Positions 28,783 to 38,504 of a stretch of 64,000 bases of DNA are shown piece after piece; positions within the stretch are counted from its first letter, which is position 1; each line of letters starts with the position of its first letter. Under the pieces are notes generated by a model. That model made no database searches and had not been told where the DNA came from. It saw nothing but the letters and a program-made list of their open reading frames with translations. Position numbers and translations under genes: made by a program. The DNA is from an uncultured Alteromonadaceae bacterium (GTDB lineage: Bacteria; Pseudomonadota; Gammaproteobacteria; Pseudomonadales; Halieaceae), in NCBI GenBank assembly GCA_913064725.1, contig CAJYAI010000001.1, forward strand, positions 33,752-97,751. Direction: 5' to 3'.

Positions 28783-29619
28783 CTATTGATCACTCAGGAA
28801 AGTGAGGCAGCGCTGATTGAAGTGGTCTGGGTATTCGGACATCACCCAGTGACCGCAATAATTGACTAGCTCTGCCTGAACCCCACCTTTCATGGTTAAG
28901 ATTTTCCAAACCCCCGATGCTGGACAGAAACGGTCATCTGTCCCCCAGAACACCAATGTCTGAATGTCTATCTCAGGTAATTTATCGCTGAGATCGGGCA
29001 CCTGCATGGTTGCCAGGACGTGTGCATTTTGTGTTTCCAGCGTTGCCCAGCGCTCATCGACTAATTCCTGATCAACCTGACCCGGGTCGTAAACCAGCTG
29101 TGTCAGTAGCTCCGCTAGAACAGACTTAGTGAATTCGGGTGAGCCCATGGGGTATTTCACCATGGCCTGAATCCCGGGCATGGCAAAATAATCTTCCCGC
29201 GATTCGATGCCACCGGGCGCCATCAGAATCAGCTTATCAATCCGTTCAGGATGCCGAAGCGCCAGGCCCAACGCGACAGCACCCCCCAGCGAATTTCCGA
29301 CCAACACAGCCGTTTTTATCGCGAGGTGATCGAGTAGGGAGACAAGTCCGTCGACAAAAAAGTCGAGGGTATGATCTACGTCTTGGGGCTTTGATGTCTT
29401 TCCATAGCCCCATTGATCAAAAACGATGCATCGGTAGCCCGCGTCCTGAAATGGCGCTATGTTGTGCTTGAAGTTACTCCAGCCACTGGCTCCTGGCCCG
29501 CTGCCGTGGATGAAGATGACCGTTCCTCTGGAGTGGCCTGCTGCCGGATGATCGCTGAAGTGAATCGATCTGCCAGCACTGGCCTCGAAGAACTGCGAGG
29601 CCTGCGGGTTAGCGGGCAT
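28783..29619 (-). CDS. hsaD: meta-cleavage product hydrolase (4,9-DSHA hydrolase-like)
   Basis: FIHGSGPGASGWSNFKHNI, VGNSLGGAVALGLALRHPERIDKLILMAPGG. Confidence 0.93.
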   Translation of the reverse strand: MPANPQASQFFEASAGRSIHFSDHPAAGHSRGTVIFIHGSGPGASGWSNFKHNIAPFQDAGYRCIVFDQWGYGKTSKPQDVDHTLDFFVDGLVSLLDHLAIKTAVLVGNSLGGAVALGLALRHPERIDKLILMAPGGIESREDYFAMPGIQAMVKYPMGSPEFTKSVLAELLTQLVYDPGQVDQELVDERWATLETQNAHVLATMQVPDLSDKLPEIDIQTLVFWGTDDRFCPASGVWKILTMKGGVQAELVNYCGHWVMSEYPDHFNQRCLTFLSDQ

Positions 29620-30827
29620 TAGATAAATACATCCTTGTTTTCCATCCCCAGTGCCACGCTACCGAGGTTTCTAGCGAATGCAGTTGGGTTGTTCGCTACG
29701 TGGCAGCGCGCGATATGAATATCGTGCCACAGCTGCTGCAAAGGATGTCCGTTAAAGACCGAACGACCGCCGGCGACATCGAACAGGGTATCGATGGCCT
29801 CAATGGCTTTATCGATCACGATCGATGCCTGGTACCGGTACATGATTCGGTCTTCCAGTGTCGGCTTCCAATTCGCGGCTTCCATCTTGTCAAAGTTGTG
29901 ATACATCACTGCCTCAAGCTCTGCGACAGTGTTGAGTACTTTCGCGAGACGCTCTTGTGTTTCAACATCTCCAGCGAACTTCGTCATGTCTGTTGTGGAG
30001 TTACCTTGCTTGGACTCTACGAAAACCTTGACTGCTTTTTTCAACGCACCGATGGCCGCCGAGTTGACGACGCGGACGAAGGTTTGAGCCCACGATAGAT
30101 CATACATAGGGTTGTCTTGATCATTGACGCAATTAAAGCCGTCCATTTGCTTGTGCGTTCTGTGCTCTGGTACAAAAATTGGCTCAGCGATGACAACATC
30201 ATTTGAGCCTGTGCCTTGCAGACCCATGACATCCCACGTGTCTTCAATCGCGTAATCGCTGCGCGGGACAAGAAAGGTGCGGTACCCATCACCTGGAATA
30301 ACGCCACCGAGGAGCGCCCACGTACAGTGATCAGAACCGGAGCTCCATCCCCAACGTCCGTGCAACATGAAACCACCTTCACACATCTCGGCTCGGGCAC
30401 CCACTGGGTTGTAAGAGCTGCTAATCAGCGTGTTGGGATCGTTTTCGTAAACCTCGCGCTGAGCTTCCTCTGACATCAGCGCCAACTGGAACGCGTGAAC
30501 GGCGATAATTCCACCCGCCCATGCCGTGCTCATATCGGCCTCAGCAATGCGAACCTGCTCGGCGAAGAACTCTTGTGGCTTGCGCTCTAAGCCGCCCCAT
30601 TGCTTGGGTAGTAGCATGGTAAAGAAGCCGCACTCCTTCAGCGCGTCTACCACTTCCTTTGACATCTGACGCGCTTCGCGTTGCGCTTCTGACTTGCTCG
30701 CAATGAGATCAAGTATGTGCTGCGTTACGACAGGTTCATGTGTGCTCATGGCAAAATCCTTTAGCGTTAACCGACTTCGTAGGTTGTAAAGTAATAACCT
30801 ATCGTTGCAAAGCGCGGGCCTTCCCAC
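29619..30827 (-). CDS. hsaA: 3-HSA hydroxylase oxygenase subunit (acyl-CoA dehydrogenase-like flavin monooxygenase)
   Basis: LPKQWGGLERKPQEFF, GRWGWSSGSDHCTWALLG, VMGLQGTGSNDVV, FDVAGGRSVFNGHPLQQLWHDIHIARCHVANNP; TAATG coupling to hsaD. The likely start is the internal ATG of MSTHEPVV. Confidence 0.9.
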   Translation of the reverse strand: MGRPALCNDRLLLYNLRSRLTLKDFAMSTHEPVVTQHILDLIASKSEAQREARQMSKEVVDALKECGFFTMLLPKQWGGLERKPQEFFAEQVRIAEADMSTAWAGGIIAVHAFQLALMSEEAQREVYENDPNTLISSSYNPVGARAEMCEGGFMLHGRWGWSSGSDHCTWALLGGVIPGDGYRTFLVPRSDYAIEDTWDVMGLQGTGSNDVVIAEPIFVPEHRTHKQMDGFNCVNDQDNPMYDLSWAQTFVRVVNSAAIGALKKAVKVFVESKQGNSTTDMTKFAGDVETQERLAKVLNTVAELEAVMYHNFDKMEAANWKPTLEDRIMYRYQASIVIDKAIEAIDTLFDVAGGRSVFNGHPLQQLWHDIHIARCHVANNPTAFARNLGSVALGMENKDVFI

Positions 30828-30859
30828 ATACCTCGTATGTACTAACCGCGAAAACTCCT

Positions 30860-31765
30860 TTAACCCTGCTGGCCTACAGAAAAATCATGCCCCCAGAAGC
30901 TGGGCACGGTGCTCTCGAAGACTTCGTACTTCGACCAGTCATCAATCGTTCGACCCTCGGTGCCATATTCGACATCAAATCCAGCTGGGCTGCGCATGTA
31001 AAAGCTGACCATATGATCATTGGCGTGCCGCCCCAAGGTGCCACTGAGTTGCGCACCTGCGGCTATGCGGCGATCGTCACAACGACCGACCTCGTCGAGC
31101 GTATTGACCTCTGTCATGACGTGAATACAGCCGGCCGGATGAGCCATTTCGAACAAGCCCAGACTGTGATGCCGCCGGTTGCAATGCATGAACCAAAGGC
31201 GTTTTACAGGTTCCGCAGGATCGGGGGTAAAACGTATTTTCATCAAGTCCGACAGCCCAAACCCCAAGACCTCCGTAAAAAACGTGGTTGTATCGTCGAA
31301 GTTAGGCGCGGGCAATACAATATGACCGAGGCCTTGATCACCGGTCACAAAGCCCGAGACGGCTTGTGGTGAATTCAACGGTTTGAAATCAGATACCACA
31401 CCCCAGTAAGCCTCATGATGATTGCCGGCTGGGTCGGTAAACGACAGGATGTTCTGTACGCGCCGCTTGGTGATAAGGGCATCATCCCCCCAGGCAAACG
31501 GCACCTTTGCCGCAGTCAGTGCGGCGGCAACCTCGTCCAGCCCAGCTTGATTGTTGGTCTCCCAGCCGCACAGTCTCAGACCGTCAGTCTCGCTGTGCTG
31601 AACAAAAAGCCTGTAAGGGTGTGTATCCATTTTATAGTAATGGGTATTTTCGTCACCTAATGCTGCCGATACGTCTTCTAAGCCCATGATATCGCAAGAA
31701 AAATCTCGCCACGAAATTAGGCTGGTTGCATTGACGCCGATGTATCCCAGACTTTGAATTGCCAT
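30860..31765 (-). CDS. hsaC: 3,4-DHSA extradiol dioxygenase (type I VOC fold)
   Basis: SLGYIGVNATSLISWRDFSCDIMGLE, GLGHIVLPAPNFDDTTTFFTEVLGF, RRHHSLGLFE, SPAGFDVEYGTEG. Confidence 0.92.
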   Translation of the reverse strand: MAIQSLGYIGVNATSLISWRDFSCDIMGLEDVSAALGDENTHYYKMDTHPYRLFVQHSETDGLRLCGWETNNQAGLDEVAAALTAAKVPFAWGDDALITKRRVQNILSFTDPAGNHHEAYWGVVSDFKPLNSPQAVSGFVTGDQGLGHIVLPAPNFDDTTTFFTEVLGFGLSDLMKIRFTPDPAEPVKRLWFMHCNRRHHSLGLFEMAHPAGCIHVMTEVNTLDEVGRCDDRRIAAGAQLSGTLGRHANDHMVSFYMRSPAGFDVEYGTEGRTIDDWSKYEVFESTVPSFWGHDFSVGQQG

Positions 31766-31921
31766 AATCTAACCTTTTTTCTGTGTTGAATGAGTCCTGT
31801 TCTTTTCCGTTACCTAGGACGCCTATCTTCCAATATTCGTCTCCCAATACCTGTCTCTTGACATTTGTCCCGCAAGATCCGGCTGTTTGCGACGTTCAGG
31901 GAATACCCAGTTAGCGCTCAG

Positions 31922-33616
31922 TCACAGCATAGTCCTCAACTGTGTCTTTAACACCTTGCCCGATGCATTCAATGGCAGTTCAGGCGCAAAGATGATTTTT
32001 CTAGGTACTTTAAAATTGGCCATAGTGCCTTTGCACCAACTGATTAGGTCTGACTCGGAGACGGTCTCACCTGCCTTAATCACGACAAAGGCGGCGCAGA
32101 CCTCGCCCATTCTCGGGTCGGGCATACCCACGATGGCAACTTGTGCCACCGCTGCGTGCTGTAGCAGTTGATTTTCTATTTCAGCGGGGTAGCAGTTAAA
32201 TCCACCGGAAATGAACATGTCCTTCAATCGATCCGTAATCCGAATATTGCCATCGTGATCTAGGACGCCAATATCGCCGGTATGGAGCCAGCCGTCAGCA
32301 TCAATAGCTTCAGCCGTAGCCTCTGCGTTATTGAAATAATGCGACATGACATTGAAGCCACGTACTACAATTTCACCCGGCTCTTCCGATGGAAGCAAGG
32401 CACCATCTATGTCCATGATGCCCACCTCAACGCCAGGAATCGCGCGACCCGATGTCTTAGCTATGACGTCGGGCGCGTCTCCCGCACGGCACATCGTCAC
32501 CAGACCACAGGTTTCCGATAGTCCATAGGCTGTAATGACCGTGTCGATACCCAGAATCGTTCGCATGTCGACGATAAGCTGGGTTGGAATAGTGGCGGCA
32601 CCCGTAGTCGCCTTTTTGAGGCTCGAAATATCTGACGGGTCAAGATCCGGGTGCATTAGGATGCTTTGGAACAGGGTGGGTGGCCCGGGCATCACGGTAA
32701 TCGCATGCGTCTTTACCGTCGCTAGGACTTCGGGAACGCTGAATACCGCCATTGGATAGACCGTAGCGCCCCTCAGTAACGCTGCAAGCCATCCGGCTTT
32801 GTAACCGAAGCTGTGAAAGAAAGGGTTTATGATCAGGTAGCGGTCTTGCTCATCAATGCCCAAAATAGAGGAAAAAGTATCAAATGCCCTCAAGTTTTGG
32901 CCGTGGGTGGTCACCACGCCTTTAGCTCGGCCCGTTGTACCTGAGGTGAACAAGATGTCCGATACGTGCTCAGGGCTTAACTTGGCGCGCATGGCGTCAC
33001 ACTGCAGCCGTATGTCTCTGGTTGCGCCCTCGCCGCCGGCAAGCCAACGACTGAAGTCATCCGATCGGTCGGTCCCCGGTGCTCTGATGGATACGATATG
33101 ACGTACCCCGTCGATGTGCATTGCCTTGAGCGCATCGGCGTATTCAGTATCGAGAAACGCGTCGACAGCAAAAACGATGGCGCTACCGCTATCCTCAAGA
33201 ATGTCGCGGGCCTCGCTCGGTTTGTAGCGTGTGTTAACCGTTACTAATGTGCCACCCACGTATTGTATGGCAAGCGCAGCAACGATCCATTGCGCGCAAT
33301 TGGGCGCCCAAATAGCGGCGCGATCCCCATCGGCAAAACCGTGATCGACAAGTGAGCAGGCGAGCGCTTGCACATTTTTCGCCAAGTCGTTGAAAGATAC
33401 ATGTGTTTCCCCGTCCACAATGAACGTCTTGTTGCCGTAGTTATCTCTCGCCCAATCAACGAGATCGGCGGTGGTGCGTGGGAGTGACGCTGACAAATTG
33501 GATACCTTCGTTTTTTCGTTAGTCTTTTTGTGCACGCTATGTTGGTTCTTCGGACTTGTCATAGTCTCTATGGGGGATGCTGCTCCTGAGGGTGACTTCG
33601 ATACTGTTTTCATCAA
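31922..33616 (-). CDS. fadD3: acyl-CoA synthetase, FadD3-like (HIP-CoA ligase candidate)
   Basis: VSDILFTSGTTGRAKGVVTTHGQ, INPFFHSFGYKAGWLA, GWLHTGDIGVLD, ITDRLKDMFISGGFNCYPAEIE; true start is probably internal (for example ATG ending at 33562). Confidence 0.8.
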   Translation of the reverse strand: MMKTVSKSPSGAASPIETMTSPKNQHSVHKKTNEKTKVSNLSASLPRTTADLVDWARDNYGNKTFIVDGETHVSFNDLAKNVQALACSLVDHGFADGDRAAIWAPNCAQWIVAALAIQYVGGTLVTVNTRYKPSEARDILEDSGSAIVFAVDAFLDTEYADALKAMHIDGVRHIVSIRAPGTDRSDDFSRWLAGGEGATRDIRLQCDAMRAKLSPEHVSDILFTSGTTGRAKGVVTTHGQNLRAFDTFSSILGIDEQDRYLIINPFFHSFGYKAGWLAALLRGATVYPMAVFSVPEVLATVKTHAITVMPGPPTLFQSILMHPDLDPSDISSLKKATTGAATIPTQLIVDMRTILGIDTVITAYGLSETCGLVTMCRAGDAPDVIAKTSGRAIPGVEVGIMDIDGALLPSEEPGEIVVRGFNVMSHYFNNAEATAEAIDADGWLHTGDIGVLDHDGNIRITDRLKDMFISGGFNCYPAEIENQLLQHAAVAQVAIVGMPDPRMGEVCAAFVVIKAGETVSESDLISWCKGTMANFKVPRKIIFAPELPLNASGKVLKTQLRTML

Positions 33617-33640
33617 ACTTGCACAATAGGGAACGCTCGC

Positions 33641-34513
33641 ATGACCAAGTGCGTCAGCGCCGCCGAAGCGGTGTCTGTTATTGAAAGCGGCATGACCATC
33701 GGTATCGGTGGTTGGGGCCCGCGCAGAAAACCAATGGCATTGGTTCGGGAGCTGTTAAGGTCCGATGTGACTGATTTGACGCTGGTTGCTTACGGTGGCG
33801 CGGATGTCGGTTTGCTCTGTGCGGCGGGCAAGGTGTCAAAAGTCATTTTTGCCTTTGTTTCGTTGGACTTTATGCCGCTCGAGCCTGCATTTCGTAAAGC
33901 GAGGGAGTCCGGCTCGGTCGAGGTGAGAGAGATCGATGAAGGCATGATGCTGTTGGGACTGCGTGCGGCGGCATGGGGCAGCCCTTTCATTCCCACCCGT
34001 ATTGGTCTGGGAACGGACGTTATTACCCGAAATCCAGATCTTAAGTTAATTGACAGCCCTTACGATGATAAGGAATGGGTTGCGATGCCAGCACTGAACT
34101 TGGACGTGGCAATGTTGCATGCGACGCGGGCGGACGAGCGAGGTGTTTGCGAAATAGCGAGTCCCGATCATTACATGGACGACTGGTTTGCTCGTGCTGC
34201 TGCGACGACCATTGTTTCAGCAGATGAAATGGTTGATTCTGAGTACTTTCACAGTCCGGATGTGGCACGCCGCGTTTACTGGGAACGCAACGTCACCTCA
34301 AAGGTAGTTCATATACCGGGCGGCGCCCATCCATCCTCGTCAGATCCACTTTATGGCTTCGATGTGGGGCACTATAAAGCGTACGCGGGCCTCATCAGCG
34401 AGAGTGGCTATACCGCTTGGGCCAATGCGTTTCTCGGCGAATCGGAAGCTGATTATCAACGAGAGGTGGGCGGCATTGATGCGATTAAGGCTCTGCCGCT
34501 TCCAGCTTATTAA
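33641..34513 (+). CDS. ipdA: CoA-transferase-fold alpha subunit, IpdA-like (COCHEA-CoA hydrolase)
   Basis: CoA-transferase family I alpha pattern (GMTIGIGGWGPRRKPMALVRELL); next to the beta subunit and fadD3. Confidence 0.85.
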   Translation: MTKCVSAAEAVSVIESGMTIGIGGWGPRRKPMALVRELLRSDVTDLTLVAYGGADVGLLCAAGKVSKVIFAFVSLDFMPLEPAFRKARESGSVEVREIDEGMMLLGLRAAAWGSPFIPTRIGLGTDVITRNPDLKLIDSPYDDKEWVAMPALNLDVAMLHATRADERGVCEIASPDHYMDDWFARAAATTIVSADEMVDSEYFHSPDVARRVYWERNVTSKVVHIPGGAHPSSSDPLYGFDVGHYKAYAGLISESGYTAWANAFLGESEADYQREVGGIDAIKALPLPAY

Positions 34514-34525
34514 AAGGAGCTCAAT

Positions 34526-35320
34526 ATGACGTTTTCTCTCGCTGAGCTTATGGTCTGTGCCGCCAGTCGTAGTTTCGACGATGATGGCGAAGTATTGGCA
34601 ACGGGCATTGGTTTGTTGCCCAGACTGGCGGCTAGCCTTGCGATGCGAACTACCAACACAGACATGATGATGACCGACAGTCAGTCCTATATGTTATCCC
34701 GGCCAAATCCAGTAAGCGGTATGTCCACCCATCAGGGGCAAGCTAACGAGAATTGGATGGGGTTTGCACGCATATTTGATAATGTGTGGAGTGGTGCACG
34801 TCACGCCCTGGTCGGTCCAAGCCAAATAGATCGATTTGGCCAGACCAATATTGCGGCGTTGGGCGGTAGTTACGACGCACCAAAGGTTCAACTCCTTGGC
34901 GTTCGGGGGTTTCCTGGTAACTCCATTAGCCACGCTAACTCGTTTTTTGTGCCTAAGCACTCGACCCGTGTTTTTGTGTCAGGTGAATGCGACGTGGTCT
35001 GTTCCATCGGTTACAACCCTGACCGCTTACCCAGAGGTTACGATTTTAGCGATATTGATATTCGACGAATCATTACGGATCTGTGTGTGATGGATTTTGG
35101 TGGACCTGACCGACAGATAAGAGTCGTGAGTTTGCATCCCGGCGTACCTTTATCGGAAGTTCAGGAAAATACAGGTTTTGAGGTGGCTGTGGCAGATGAC
35201 GTGTGCCAGACAGAGCTGCCGACAGCGGAGCAATTACGGATTATTGAAGAGCTCGATCCTTTAAACGCGCGGGCTAAACAAATCAAGGACAATCCCCCGG
35301 GCGAAAGACGCGCTCACTAG
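34526..35320 (+). CDS. ipdB: CoA-transferase-fold beta subunit, IpdB-like
   Basis: Family I beta pattern (DDGEVLATGIGLLPRLAASLA, QIDRFGQTNIAALG). Confidence 0.85.
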   Translation: MTFSLAELMVCAASRSFDDDGEVLATGIGLLPRLAASLAMRTTNTDMMMTDSQSYMLSRPNPVSGMSTHQGQANENWMGFARIFDNVWSGARHALVGPSQIDRFGQTNIAALGGSYDAPKVQLLGVRGFPGNSISHANSFFVPKHSTRVFVSGECDVVCSIGYNPDRLPRGYDFSDIDIRRIITDLCVMDFGGPDRQIRVVSLHPGVPLSEVQENTGFEVAVADDVCQTELPTAEQLRIIEELDPLNARAKQIKDNPPGERRAH

Positions 35321-35329
35321 GAGAACGAG

Positions 35330-36205
35330 ATGACAGAGCCGACCCCTGAATACGCTGAAGAAACAGACATCGTGACTTACGCAGCATCTGACGGTATCGC
35401 ATGGATTGCGATGAATCGTCCCAAGTATAACAACGCACAAAATGGGCGAATGACCTATGAGCTCGATGCGGCTTTCATGAGGGCTGTGGCCGACGATGAC
35501 GTCAAGGTGATTGTGCTTCGCGGTGAGGGGAAGCATTTTTCCGCAGGGCATGATATCGGCACACCGGGGAGGGACGTGCATCTAAGTCAGGAGCGTGTGA
35601 CCAGCTGGTACGATCACGCTAACAAGCCGGGTGGCGAGTTTTTGTACGTTCGAGAGGCGGAGGCCTACCTCGGTATGTGTCGCCGTTGGCGCGACATACC
35701 CAAGCCCACTATTGCGGCGGTGCAGGGCGCATGTATCGCCGGCGGCTTGATGTTGGCCTGGGTGTGCGACCTGATTGTTGCGACAGACGACGCCTATTTT
35801 TCCGATCCTGTTGTTCGGATGGGTATTCCGGGCGTGGAATATTTCGCACATCCCTACGAGCTAAACCCACGCATAGCCAAGGAATTCTTGTTTACGGGAA
35901 ATAAAATGGGTGTTGAGCGGGCGTACCAGATGGGCATGGTTAACCAGATTAGCTCACGAGACACATTGATGACCGATGTAACAGCGCTGGCGACTAAAAT
36001 TGCAGCAATGCCGCGATTGGGTCTCGCACTGACCAAGCAGGCAATCAATAACGTTGAAGACCTGCAAGGTAAGCGTCAGGGAATGGATGCGGCCTTTGCT
36101 TGGCATCACTTTGCGCACGCACACAACGATGTGGTGTCGGGCGATAAGCTCGGCGGATTCGATGCCAAGGCGATGGCGGCCGCCAATAAATCACAGGACA
36201 GTTGA
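35330..36205 (+). CDS. enoyl-CoA hydratase/isomerase family protein
   Basis: VIVLRGEGKHFSAGHDIG, GACIAGGLMLAWVCDLIVATDDAYFSDPVVRMGIPG. Confidence 0.9.
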   Translation: MTEPTPEYAEETDIVTYAASDGIAWIAMNRPKYNNAQNGRMTYELDAAFMRAVADDDVKVIVLRGEGKHFSAGHDIGTPGRDVHLSQERVTSWYDHANKPGGEFLYVREAEAYLGMCRRWRDIPKPTIAAVQGACIAGGLMLAWVCDLIVATDDAYFSDPVVRMGIPGVEYFAHPYELNPRIAKEFLFTGNKMGVERAYQMGMVNQISSRDTLMTDVTALATKIAAMPRLGLALTKQAINNVEDLQGKRQGMDAAFAWHHFAHAHNDVVSGDKLGGFDAKAMAAANKSQDS

Positions 36206-36209
36206 GCCC

Positions 36210-37376
36210 ATGAATTTAGCCTACACAGAAAAGCAGGAGACCTTCAGGGCAGAACTGCGCGCGTGGCTGGCAGAAAATGTGCCGACTGAGCGCTTACCTT
36301 CCTTTGATACGGCGCAAGGCTTTGAGGCGCATCGAGCCTGGGAGCGCACGCTGGCCGAGGGTAATTGGGGAATGGTGACCTGGCCAACCGAATACGGTGG
36401 TCGTGGCTGTGATCTGATTGAGTGGCTTATTTTTGAGGAGGAGTACTATCGCGCGGGGGCGCCTTTGCGAGTAAATCAAAACGGTATTTTTCTGCTCGCT
36501 CCTACGCTGATGGAGTATGGCACGCCCGAACAAAAAGCACGGTTTATACCGGCGATGGCCAGCGGCGACGAAATTTGGGCGCAGGGCTGGTCTGAGCCCA
36601 ATGCCGGATCCGATATGGCTGCTATTCGATGTCGTGCTGATCGAGAGGGTGACGAGTTCGTTATCAATGGGCAGAAGATATGGTCGACGCGCGCTGTTTA
36701 CGCTGACTGGGTGTTCGGTTTATTTAGAACGGACCCTGAGTCATCTCGGCATCACGGCTTATCGAAAATTCTTGTGCCACTGAATTCCGAGGGTGTTACC
36801 GTCAGGCCTATCCGCCAGCTCAATGGTTTGCCCGGTTTCGCCGAGATCTTTTTTGATAACGTCCGAGTCCCCGCGTTTAATTTACTCGGTGGTGAGAATG
36901 AAGGTTGGCGAATCGCAATGGCTACCGCGGGCTTTGAACGCGGCTTAATGCTGAGAAGTCCGGCACGTTTTCAACAGGCGTCAAAGCGTCTGGTTGAGCT
37001 GTATCGGGAGCACGGCTCCGATGTTATTGATCCGGCAATCGAGTCTGCGGTGGTGCGTTGCTATATGGACGCCGAGGCTTACGCCCTGTCGACCTATCAA
37101 ACGGCGTCAAAGCTTTGCTCAGGTGGTTCCATTGGCGCTGAGGCGAGTTGCAATAAGATCTTTTGGTCAGAGATGGATTTACTGATTCATGAAACTGCGA
37201 TGAACTTGTTGGGTGCGAAAGCAGAAATTGAGCCCGAAACAGCGGCCGATTTTGCCGAACTTGGGTCATGGTTGGACGGCTTTATGTTTGCGCAATCCGG
37301 ACCCATTTACGCAGGAACTAACGAAATTCAGCGCAACATCATTGCCGAGCGGGTGCTTGGCATGCCGAGAAAGTGA
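36210..37376 (+). CDS. acyl-CoA dehydrogenase (steroid FadE type)
   Basis: GWSEPNAGSDMAAIRCRA, GQKIWSTRA, IYAGTNEIQRNIIAERVLG; ATG at 36210. Confidence 0.9.
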   Translation: MNLAYTEKQETFRAELRAWLAENVPTERLPSFDTAQGFEAHRAWERTLAEGNWGMVTWPTEYGGRGCDLIEWLIFEEEYYRAGAPLRVNQNGIFLLAPTLMEYGTPEQKARFIPAMASGDEIWAQGWSEPNAGSDMAAIRCRADREGDEFVINGQKIWSTRAVYADWVFGLFRTDPESSRHHGLSKILVPLNSEGVTVRPIRQLNGLPGFAEIFFDNVRVPAFNLLGGENEGWRIAMATAGFERGLMLRSPARFQQASKRLVELYREHGSDVIDPAIESAVVRCYMDAEAYALSTYQTASKLCSGGSIGAEASCNKIFWSEMDLLIHETAMNLLGAKAEIEPETAADFAELGSWLDGFMFAQSGPIYAGTNEIQRNIIAERVLGMPRK

Positions 37377-37385
37377 GGTGATTTG

Positions 37386-38483
37386 ATGAACTTTACTTTT
37401 ACTCAGGATCAGTTGGATTTTCAGGACGCGGTTGCGGCCATGCTGCGAAGTGAGGTGACAGCAGACTCGATCAGGGCGCGCTGGTCAGCAACCGATGGAA
37501 CCGATCGGACCTTTCTTAAGCAAGCGCACGACTTGGGGTTGAGTAGCATGCTGGTGCCCGAGGCACTGGGTGGGCTCGGTTTGACGACCGGTGATTTTAT
37601 CTTACTTGCGGAAGCCTGTGGCGAAGTGGCGCTGCCCGAGCCGATCGTGGAGTCGGTGATGGTTGTCCTGCCGATGCTAGTCGATATATTGGATCAAGGA
37701 CTTGGCAATTCCGACGTTCAGAGAGTGATAGATGGTGTGTTGGCGGGCGATCTGCGGGTCGCAGTCGGACATGCTATCAATCCCTGTATAAATTATGCAG
37801 ACAGCGCGGATTGGTTTGTACTGTCTGAGGGTGACAATGTGTATTTGTTGCCGCGTGAGGCGGTGGTGCTCGAGGCGCAGACCAGCGTTGACCCGTCGCG
37901 CCGCCTGTTTTTGGCGTCGTTCACCACGAGTGCTGAGTATTTAGTGGCTGATGGCGACGCAGGTGCAAATCTACTCCGCGCCAGCCTCAATCGGGGCGCC
38001 TTAGCAACGTCTGCACAGTTAGTCGGTCTATCACGCAGCATGGTCGACCAGAGCGTTCAGTACGCAACTGACAGAGAGCAGTTTGGACGGTCTATCGGTG
38101 CCAATCAGGCCGTGAAGCACCTGCTCGCTGATGTCGCTGTTCAAATAGAATACGCCAAACCCGTCTTATATCGAGCCGCATATACAGTAGGTGTATCACC
38201 GACGCGCGCTGATTTTGCTGTTTCGCATGCTAAGTCAGCCGCGGCGCGCACCGCACTGCTTGCGTCTCGTCACTGCATACAAGTGCATGGCGCGATGGGG
38301 TATACCTGGGAATGTGATTTGCAAATCTGGGTAAAACGCGCATGGGCACTGGCACGTGAGTGGGGTGATCAAGGATTTCATAATAACCGCATACACGAAT
38401 GGTTACTGCGCAAGAACGCGCTGTTAGGACCCGAATTTACGTTTGGACGTGGCTCACTCACCGATATCGCCAAATCAGGCTAA
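37386..38483 (+). CDS. acyl-CoA dehydrogenase (steroid FadE partner subunit type)
   Basis: LVPEALGGLGL, YATDREQFGRSIGANQAVKHLLADV, CIQVHGAMGYTWECDLQIWVKRA. Confidence 0.88.
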   Translation: MNFTFTQDQLDFQDAVAAMLRSEVTADSIRARWSATDGTDRTFLKQAHDLGLSSMLVPEALGGLGLTTGDFILLAEACGEVALPEPIVESVMVVLPMLVDILDQGLGNSDVQRVIDGVLAGDLRVAVGHAINPCINYADSADWFVLSEGDNVYLLPREAVVLEAQTSVDPSRRLFLASFTTSAEYLVADGDAGANLLRASLNRGALATSAQLVGLSRSMVDQSVQYATDREQFGRSIGANQAVKHLLADVAVQIEYAKPVLYRAAYTVGVSPTRADFAVSHAKSAAARTALLASRHCIQVHGAMGYTWECDLQIWVKRAWALAREWGDQGFHNNRIHEWLLRKNALLGPEFTFGRGSLTDIAKSG

Positions 38484-38504
38484 GAAATAAACCCGGAGGA
38501 CATT

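Noticed and set aside
30740-31372. 210-aa plus-strand ORF
   Set aside because: Antisense to hsaC and the hsaA start; no domain motifs.
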